39,286 bases of DNA from Microbacterium marinilacus (GTDB lineage Bacteria; Actinomycetota; Actinomycetes; Actinomycetales; Microbacteriaceae). Location of the stretch: contig NZ_JAIJZW010000017.1 in assembly GCF_019753765.1 (NCBI RefSeq), positions 1 to 39,286 of the forward strand, written 5' to 3'. Positions 34,576-39,286 of this stretch are shown here, one piece after another. Under the pieces are notes generated by a model. The model was not told the DNA's origin. It searched no databases and was given only the letters and a program-made list of their open reading frames with translations. Position 1 is the stretch's first letter. Each line of letters begins with the position of its first letter. The position numbers and the translations under genes are program-made.

Positions 34576-35634
34576 CTAGTCGAGGATGAAGCTCAGGATC
34601 TCGTGGATGACGGCCTCGGGGTTCTCCTCCGGCAGCCAATGACCGGAGTCCGGGATCTCGACAGCCTCTCGGAGGTCGTCGAACAGCGGCGTGATCGTAT
34701 GCTCGGCGCTCGCTAGCGAGCCGGTCGCGGTCACGAGCTTGGTCGGCACGCTAACGGTGACGCCGTCGTTGTCGAGCTGGTCCTGCTCGAGCGTGCGGTA
34801 CAGCTCGAAACCGTTGCTGAGGACATCGGGGCGACTGTAGGTGCGAGTGAACTCGTCGATCGTCGCGCTGGTGAACGGCGGCGTGCTGCGATCCCCGCCG
34901 AACGCTGCGCCACCGAACGCGACCTGGGTGTAGAACTCCTCGAGATACTCGCGGACATCCTGGCGGTCGTCGACGAGCTGCTCGGGAAGGGCGGGCTGAC
35001 TGTTGAAGCTCATGTGCCACGAGAACGTGCGGTACTGCGCAGCCGGCAGGGCGACGCTGCTGGGGAGGGGGTAGTCCATGTGGATGTAGCTGGTGACGGC
35101 GTCGGGGAACTGGGTCGCGTACTGGAATCCGACGCCCGCGCCGAGGTCGTGCGCGACCAGATCGACGGCGTCGAGCCCGAGCTCGTCGACGAGAAGGCCG
35201 TGCACGTATTGCGCCAGGGTCTTCTTGTCGAAGCTGCGGGGGCTTCCGTAGCTGTCGCCGAGACCAGGCAGGTCGATGGCGTACACGGTGCGATGCTCGG
35301 CGAGGGCGGGCATGATGTCACGCCACTCAAACCAAGTCTGCGGCCACCCGTGGATGAGCACGAGAGGCGGGCCTTCGCCACCGGTGACGTAGTGCATCCT
35401 GACGTCGTCGACGGTGGCGAACTTGTGCTCGAACTGTCGGTTGAACGCGGCGTCGTCGCGCGTTGCGGCGTCGTGGCGGTCGGAGGTCGCCTCGACGGCT
35501 CCCGATGCGGTCGGGGCGTCCGCCAGGCCGGCGCCGATGGGGATGCCGGTGAGGGCGCCGAGCGAAAGCGCTGCGATCACGGCGGCAGCGCTGCGGGCGC
35601 GTCGGGAGATCCAGCGGCTGGGTGCGTTGCTCAT
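34576..35634 (-). CDS. Exported alpha/beta hydrolase, epoxide hydrolase-like
   Basis: This 352-residue enzyme has an N-terminal signal region containing RR followed by a hydrophobic stretch (residues 8-40), so export by Sec or Tat is likely. The catalytic layout is of the epoxide hydrolase/haloalkane dehalogenase type: oxyanion motif HGWPQTW (95-101), Asp nucleophile in AHDLGAG (Asp163), and His332 in DSGHWLPEE. Asp at the elbow rather than Ser argues against an esterase. Close relatives act on epoxides or as exported chlorinating-like hydrolases; the substrate is unknown. It is divergent from the XRE-cupin regulator (68 bases between starts), which probably controls it. Confidence 0.9.
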   Translation of the reverse strand: MSNAPSRWISRRARSAAAVIAALSLGALTGIPIGAGLADAPTASGAVEATSDRHDAATRDDAAFNRQFEHKFATVDDVRMHYVTGGEGPPLVLIHGWPQTWFEWRDIMPALAEHRTVYAIDLPGLGDSYGSPRSFDKKTLAQYVHGLLVDELGLDAVDLVAHDLGAGVGFQYATQFPDAVTSYIHMDYPLPSSVALPAAQYRTFSWHMSFNSQPALPEQLVDDRQDVREYLEEFYTQVAFGGAAFGGDRSTPPFTSATIDEFTRTYSRPDVLSNGFELYRTLEQDQLDNDGVTVSVPTKLVTATGSLASAEHTITPLFDDLREAVEIPDSGHWLPEENPEAVIHEILSFILD

Positions 35635-35702
35635 GGATCGAGCGTTGCGGCTAGATTTGTTGATGCGCAAGCGACGTGCCAGATCTGCAAACGAGGGGAC
35701 CA

Positions 35703-36275
35703 GTGACGGACTCATCCAAGATTCTCGAGCGCGTCGGTCCGCGCCTGCGGGCGTTCCGTCAGGCGCTCGGGCTGACGTTGGCGGAACTGTCCGCGCAGAC
35801 GGGTCTGACGCCCAGCACGATCTCGCGATTGGAGAGGTCTCAGATCGGACCGTCGTTGGAGCAGTTGTTGTCGCTTTCCCGCGTGTACGGCGTGCCCCTC
35901 GATGAGCTCGTCGCCGCACCTTCGCATGGCGATCCACGTGTTCACCTCCGGCCCGTGCGCCGCGAAGGGCTGACTTTCGTCCCTCTAGGGGTCAACCGGG
36001 GTGAGCTCCAGGCGTTCAAAGTGATCTACCCCGCCGTCACCGAGTTGCCACCGGCACGATTCCACTCGCATCCCGGACGGGAATGGTTGTACGTGCTGTC
36101 GGGAAGCATCCGTCTCGTCCTCTCAGATCAGACGACCGACCTCTCGACGGGAGAAGCAGCGGAGTTCGACACCAAGACCCCGCACTGGATCGGCAACGCG
36201 CATCCGACCGCTCCCGCCGAGATCATCGCCATCTACGGCAAGCAAGGCGGCCGAGTCCACCTCACCCACGTCTGA
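35703..36275 (+). CDS. XRE-family regulator with C-terminal cupin domain
   Basis: This 190-residue transcription factor has a helix-turn-helix around residues 17-70 (LAELSAQTGLTPSTISRLERSQIGPSLEQLLSLSRVYGVPLDELV). A cupin barrel follows (PARFHSHPGREWLYVLSGSIRLVL), whose His-x-His and Glu residues suggest a metal or small-ligand site. GTG at 35703 has CGAGGGGACCA upstream. Divergence from the exported hydrolase gene suggests local control of it. The ligand is unknown. Confidence 0.92.
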   Translation: MTDSSKILERVGPRLRAFRQALGLTLAELSAQTGLTPSTISRLERSQIGPSLEQLLSLSRVYGVPLDELVAAPSHGDPRVHLRPVRREGLTFVPLGVNRGELQAFKVIYPAVTELPPARFHSHPGREWLYVLSGSIRLVLSDQTTDLSTGEAAEFDTKTPHWIGNAHPTAPAEIIAIYGKQGGRVHLTHV

Positions 36276-36382
36276 GAACCGGACGGTTCCCATGGACTCC
36301 CGGAAAACCGTCTCAGGCTCCGACGTCGCCCTCGCGGCGTGACTAGAAGCCGTCACCTATCAGTGCGGCAGACCCTCGTCAT

Positions 36383-36403
36383 GGTGCAAGCGTGACTTGC
36401 ACC
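36383..36403 (-). terminator. Hairpin just after the PIN-like gene
   Basis: GGTGCAAG (36383-36390) and CTTGCACC (36396-36403) form perfect 8-bp arms with a 5-base loop, touching the stop codon of the minus-strand PIN-like gene. It likely ends the XRE-ImmA-PIN operon, though no T run follows. Confidence 0.6.
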
Positions 36404-36996
36404 TAGGTTCTGGCCGGCAACGGTGCGAGCGCGCCATCGAACTGGCGCATGTGCTCGTACGCCGCCTGCCAGGTCAGCCCGTTCGCGACCCAGCCGGACG
36501 CACCCGCTTGCTGCATCACCTGCAGGGTGGACCACAGTGTCAACTCGCCGGGTGCGGCCTTGCCGTGGAGATAGGCAATCTCACGACGAGCACGCCTTCT
36601 CCCGTCACCTTCGTCGATGAGTACATAGGCATTCACCCCTTGCTGGGCAAGCGAAGAGGCGTGAGCGATAGCCAGAATCTCCCCTAGCGACTCCCGCTGT
36701 CGCAGACGTTCTCGCGCCGGCATGCCGCTCACCCGAGCGATGGCCTGCGCAAAGTGCGGGCCTCGCAACTCATCCTCAAGTATCTCGATGTGCCGCGCCG
36801 CTTTCAGGCGACGCCACAGGTTCAGAGCGCCAGTTCGGCTGAACTTCGGATCGCGGCACTTTCCCTCGATCTCTCCGTCTACACGCTGCGGAACCGCAAG
36901 CTGAATCTGCTGTGAACTCGCAGCCTGGATCAGCACGTTCTGTTGCCTCGCCGCCATAAAGGTAAGACCAGGGCCTGCGTCAAGGATGATGCTCAC
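36403..36996 (-). CDS. PIN-domain-like nuclease, putative toxin
   Basis: This 197-residue protein has acidic residues in the order expected for PIN ribonucleases: Asp6 (IILDAGPG), Glu41 (VDGEIE), Glu106 (LGEILAIAHA), and Asp128/Asp131 (YVLIDEGDGRR). Metal-dependent RNA cleavage is the usual activity. The ATG at 36996 overlaps the ImmA/IrrE stop by 4 bases (ATGA), so it is coupled to a protease and an XRE repressor upstream. PIN toxins are usually paired with a small antitoxin; here an XRE plus protease pair takes that place. The PIN call rests on motifs, not on overall similarity. Confidence 0.75.
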   Translation of the reverse strand: MSIILDAGPGLTFMAARQQNVLIQAASSQQIQLAVPQRVDGEIEGKCRDPKFSRTGALNLWRRLKAARHIEILEDELRGPHFAQAIARVSGMPARERLRQRESLGEILAIAHASSLAQQGVNAYVLIDEGDGRRRARREIAYLHGKAAPGELTLWSTLQVMQQAGASGWVANGLTWQAAYEHMRQFDGALAPLPART

Positions 36997-37787
36997 GAAC
37001 TAGCCGCACCGCCGAACAAAGGCTTGCCAATTCCGTAGTCGTCCTCAAGATCATCGTCGCGCTCAGCCGCCAGCTCGATACCCAGCCCGTCACGGAGATC
37101 CGCAGCATCGAGCCCGTACCACTCCGCGGCTTCGTCGAGATCTATGACTCCGGCCTGGACGGCCGTCACTGCGCGCTCCATAAGGCGCTGCGGGGCGCGC
37201 GGACGAAGCGAGGCCTCCGCCAGAATGCGGTACTGGCTGAGCCAGCCGTGGCGCGCCGCGAGCGTCGCGGCCGACACAGACATCCAGGCCTTGCAGGTGT
37301 CCACGTCAATGAGCCGCGCCTCACGAAGCTGAATCGCAGCGATTGCCGGGGACACGCCGTACTCCTGAACGAGCCTCGACAGATGCGCTTCTCCGATCGA
37401 CTCGCCTGTGAAACGCTTCACCGCCACGAGCGGAAGCAAGAGGTGGCGCGCGAACGCGTCCGCGCGGACCTCGGCGTCAGTGCGATCACCGGGGGTGAAC
37501 GAACCCTCGGCTTCGAGGTCGCTCGCAATGACGTGCCCGAGCTCGTGTGCAACCGTCGACCTCTGACGCATCGGGTGCGGTGTGGTCGCTACCGCCACGA
37601 CGATGCCTCCTGTGTGCGGGTTCACCGTCGACAGCCCGTGTTCGCCCTCGGGAGCGTCCACGCTCAGGACATCAGCTCCCGCCACAGCGGATGCTAACTC
37701 GAACACATCTGGGATCGGAGCACTATCGAGATTGGCCTTCGCACGCGTCTCCGTTGCCAGCCGTCGGCCCTCGGATTCGTTGCTCAC
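36993..37787 (-). CDS. ImmA/IrrE-family metallo-endopeptidase
   Basis: This 264-residue protease has zinc motif HELGH (81-85) in STVAHELGHVIASDLE and the downstream Glu-containing helix EVRADAFARHLLLP. Family members cut or inactivate a partner XRE repressor when triggered: ImmA cuts the ICEBs1 repressor, and IrrE cuts DdrO after DNA damage. The ATG at 37787 overlaps the XRE stop (ATGA). The natural partner is therefore the XRE protein encoded immediately upstream, and the downstream PIN-like gene would be the controlled output. Confidence 0.92.
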   Translation of the reverse strand: MSNESEGRRLATETRAKANLDSAPIPDVFELASAVAGADVLSVDAPEGEHGLSTVNPHTGGIVVAVATTPHPMRQRSTVAHELGHVIASDLEAEGSFTPGDRTDAEVRADAFARHLLLPLVAVKRFTGESIGEAHLSRLVQEYGVSPAIAAIQLREARLIDVDTCKAWMSVSAATLAARHGWLSQYRILAEASLRPRAPQRLMERAVTAVQAGVIDLDEAAEWYGLDAADLRDGLGIELAAERDDDLEDDYGIGKPLFGGAASS

Positions 37788-38125
37788 GTCGCGGAGATAC
37801 CCTGATCAGCCAGGTAGCTATCGAGCTCCAAGTACGCGAGCAGCTTCGCCTTAAGCACGTCCATCGTCGCCGCCGAACCGTCGGTGCGTGCCGCGAACTT
37901 AGCCTGCTCGCTTGCCTCGATATAACCAGTCAGAGCGGACACGCGAACGCCGATGCGATCGGCGAGGATGACGAGCTCGTCACCCTTGAGCGGACGCTCG
38001 CCACTCTCGATTCGCGAGTACGTCGGCTGCGACACCCCAATGGCAGCGCGAACCAAGTCCTGCGTAATTCCCTTGCTCTCGCGCACCTCGCGCAAGCGCG
38101 CTCCCAGCGACGCATGAGTGATCAT
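37784..38125 (-). CDS. XRE-family helix-turn-helix regulator
   Basis: This 113-residue protein has an N-terminal lambda-repressor-like HTH (LREVRESKGITQDLVRAAIGVSQPTYSRIESGERPLKGDELVILADRIGV, residues 11-60). A short C-terminal tail follows that could be the site cut by the ImmA/IrrE protease. ATG at 38125 is preceded by AAGGAGAGAGGG. It is the first gene of the trio and probably represses it. A 9-codon frame (MNKERGLFR) just upstream ends at the start codon; it may be a chance frame. Confidence 0.92.
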   Translation of the reverse strand: MITHASLGARLREVRESKGITQDLVRAAIGVSQPTYSRIESGERPLKGDELVILADRIGVRVSALTGYIEASEQAKFAARTDGSAATMDVLKAKLLAYLELDSYLADQGISAT

Positions 38126-38407
38126 CTGAATAGCCCTCTCTCCTTATTCATCCTCTCACACTCCGACCCTGTGGCGCCGCATGCGCACGCGGATCCGTGG
38201 CGGTGTCGCCGACCTCTGCGGCGCTCCGGCTCAGGACGACCTTCGCTCAAGCACCCCAGCCCGAAGCCTGCGCCCGTCAGCTCGCGTGCGAGCGCAGGAC
38301 CCGGCAAATCGCGTTGCAATCTTGCTGCGACGCGCCCAGGTACGTGGCGGGCTGGATGATCGGGATGTAGGCCGTACTGAAGGTTGGCATGGCCACGCCG
38401 CCCCGCT

Positions 38408-39047
38408 TCAGAGTTCCTCCGCGCTCTCGACAGTGAGGCTGATGCTCTCCGCATCCGCCTCAGTGAAGTCGCCGCTCAGCGTGAAGCGCATGCGGTGGCG
38501 CTCCATGCCGCGGAAGAAATGCTTGTTCCACTCCGCGAGGAGTGAAACGCTTTCAGCGCTGCCCGACAAATACTCTCCCTTGTCGATGTAGCCATCCAGA
38601 CTGCAGTCGGCCTCCACCGTCACGCGGAGAGTGAGGTCAGTGGAGTCCGAGGCGCGAAAGATGTCGAACTGGATCGTGTCCTCGAGGAAGACGATCTCGT
38701 CGAAGGAGGGGTCATCGAGAGCGGTCTCGACTGGGATCGTGTACAAGCCACTGCCCTCGTAAACCCCGACAGCAGATTCAAGGTCGCGTCCCTGGAGGTG
38801 CGCCAGCGCCGACTCAACGAGTTCAATCACCACGGTCATCGGCATCGCATCTTTCACACGGAGGATCTCGAAGAGGGGCGCGACGTGGTCGTGTTGAACG
38901 AGCTTCTCTAGAGCCTCCACGATGTCGACTCGCTGCTCCTGTTCTAGTTCGTCCTGAAGCTGGCTGTCCAGAACCTTCGGGTCATTGCTCGTCAGGAAAT
39001 CCTTGTCGTCGGTCACCATGATGACGAGCGTTCCGGCACCGTCTAGC
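38408..39047 (-). pseudogene. PIN-domain-like protein (DUF4935-like), 5' end cut by IS481
   Basis: Codons are open from the IS boundary to a TGA at 38408-38410. The first residues after the boundary read LDGAGTLVIMVTDDKDFL, like the last strand of a PIN domain with its final acidic pair (DDKDF). About 190 residues follow without a recognised domain. An ATG at 39019 is in frame, but the segment before it is PIN-like, so the real start and the first two-thirds of the PIN domain were probably displaced by the insertion. Upstream, the frame stays open into the IS end by chance. The IS481 terminus at 39048 sets the limit. If the ATG is used, a 203-residue remnant could still be made. Confidence 0.6.
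39042..39047. other. CTAG-type insertion target next to the IS481 end
   Basis: TCTAGC directly precedes the TGTAGTGCCC terminus. The target of the Bordetella IS481 element is NCTAGN, so this hexamer fits a target duplication of the same kind. The matching copy beyond the other end lies outside the window. Confidence 0.5.
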
Positions 39048-39286
39048 TGTAGTGCCCAGGGACGTTGTTTGATCTGATTGCCGTGATGTGACGAGAACCT
39101 CCCGGCAGAGTGGAGCTGCTACCGCTTCCGCTCTGAACCAGGAGGTTCTCGTGTCTCACGCTAATGCGGCCTTGACGCCGCGCCAACGGCTCCGCCTTGC
39201 CCGCAAGGTCGTCGACGAGGAGTGGACGGTCGCTGCGGCGGCTGGCTACTTCCGCGTCTCGTGGCCGACTGCCGACAAATGGGCAC
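39048..39286 (+). mobile_element. Left end of an IS481-family insertion sequence
   Basis: The element begins TGTAGTGCCCAGGGACGTTG, a TG-type terminus, about 100 bases before the transposase start. It continues past the window edge, so the second inverted repeat and the length are unknown. Confidence 0.75.
39151..39286 (+). CDS. IS481-family transposase, N-terminal part
   Basis: The frame starts at GTG 39151, after CCAGGAGGTTCTC (GGAGG 5 bases upstream). It encodes SHANAALTPRQRLRLARKVV and then FRVSWPTADKWA, the N-terminal helix-turn-helix typical of IS481 transposases (HxNA.LTPR...VSxxTA.KW). The catalytic DDE part lies beyond the window. Confidence 0.9.
   Translation, partial: MSHANAALTPRQRLRLARKVVDEEWTVAAAAGYFRVSWPTADKWA

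Noticed and set aside
38277..38390. Minus-strand 37-codon frame (MPTFSTAYIPIIQPATYL...) between the PIN remnant and the XRE gene.
   Set aside because: Composition is natural, but there is no good ribosome binding site and no homologue I know. Too short to support without transcript data.
1..39286. A composite transposon formed by the two flanking IS elements.
   Set aside because: The elements belong to different families (IS3 and IS481) and cannot mobilise the segment together.
1..39286. CRISPR arrays, rRNA or tRNA genes.
   Set aside because: No regularly spaced repeats, no conserved rRNA stretches and no tRNA cloverleaf or TTCRANNC-like arm in a plausible setting were seen by eye.

Overview
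The window is high-GC DNA with frequent GTG/TTG starts, an lsr2 gene, short-overlap operons and high-GC IS3 and IS481 ends. It most likely comes from an actinobacterium; a Microbacteriaceae such as Microbacterium is my best guess, and that genus call is inference. Both window edges are insertion sequences: the 3' end of an IS3-type element (1-121) and the 5' end of an IS481-type element (from about 39048). Each appears to have cut a resident gene, an RHS gene on the left and a PIN-domain-like gene on the right.

Layout. 1-3126: IS3 end inserted into a minus-strand RHS/YD-repeat secreted protein. 3540-8094: minus-strand operon for a binding-protein ABC importer (lipoprotein, two permeases, ATPase) ending in an MBL-fold hydrolase, with a divergent LacI regulator (8305-9336). 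9447-23638: a compact non-ribosomal peptide cluster. Its minus-strand arm holds an A-T-R reductase-type synthetase, an aldo/keto reductase, a 2311-residue A-T-C-A-T-TE synthetase fused to an MFS exporter, and a phosphopantetheinyl transferase. Its plus-strand arm holds a GNAT acyltransferase overlapping an N-acylamino acid racemase of the NSAR/OSBS family. The divergent promoter between the arms is rich in palindromes. 23968-25809: a divergent pair, an AbiEi/DUF6922-like winged-helix protein and an HNH-type zinc protein. 26233-29899: a four-gene osmoprotectant (OpuC/ProU type) ABC operon. 30107-36275: mixed housekeeping and accessory genes (GNAT, Lsr2, TlpA-like lipoprotein, membrane protein, an unknown protein, DUF3892, DinB-like, exported epoxide-hydrolase-like enzyme, XRE-cupin regulator). 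36403-39047: a translationally coupled XRE / ImmA-IrrE protease / PIN-like nuclease trio, followed upstream by the IS481-truncated PIN remnant.

How it works together. The peptide cluster is the strongest candidate for an undescribed system. The large synthetase should make a dipeptide. Its first A domain loads the T domain directly, its second A domain reads as an ornithine-type pocket, and its thioesterase carries Cys where Ser is usual (GHCLG). An exporter is part of the same chain. The A-T-R protein has no complete condensation domain and should release an amino aldehyde; the adjacent aldo/keto reductase could reduce it to an amino alcohol. The GNAT-racemase pair could supply an N-acylated or D-configured amino acid. 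The product is not predictable with confidence from sequence alone. A second, smaller candidate is the XRE-ImmA-PIN trio, which looks like a regulated toxin or defence module. No CRISPR array, rRNA or tRNA was seen.
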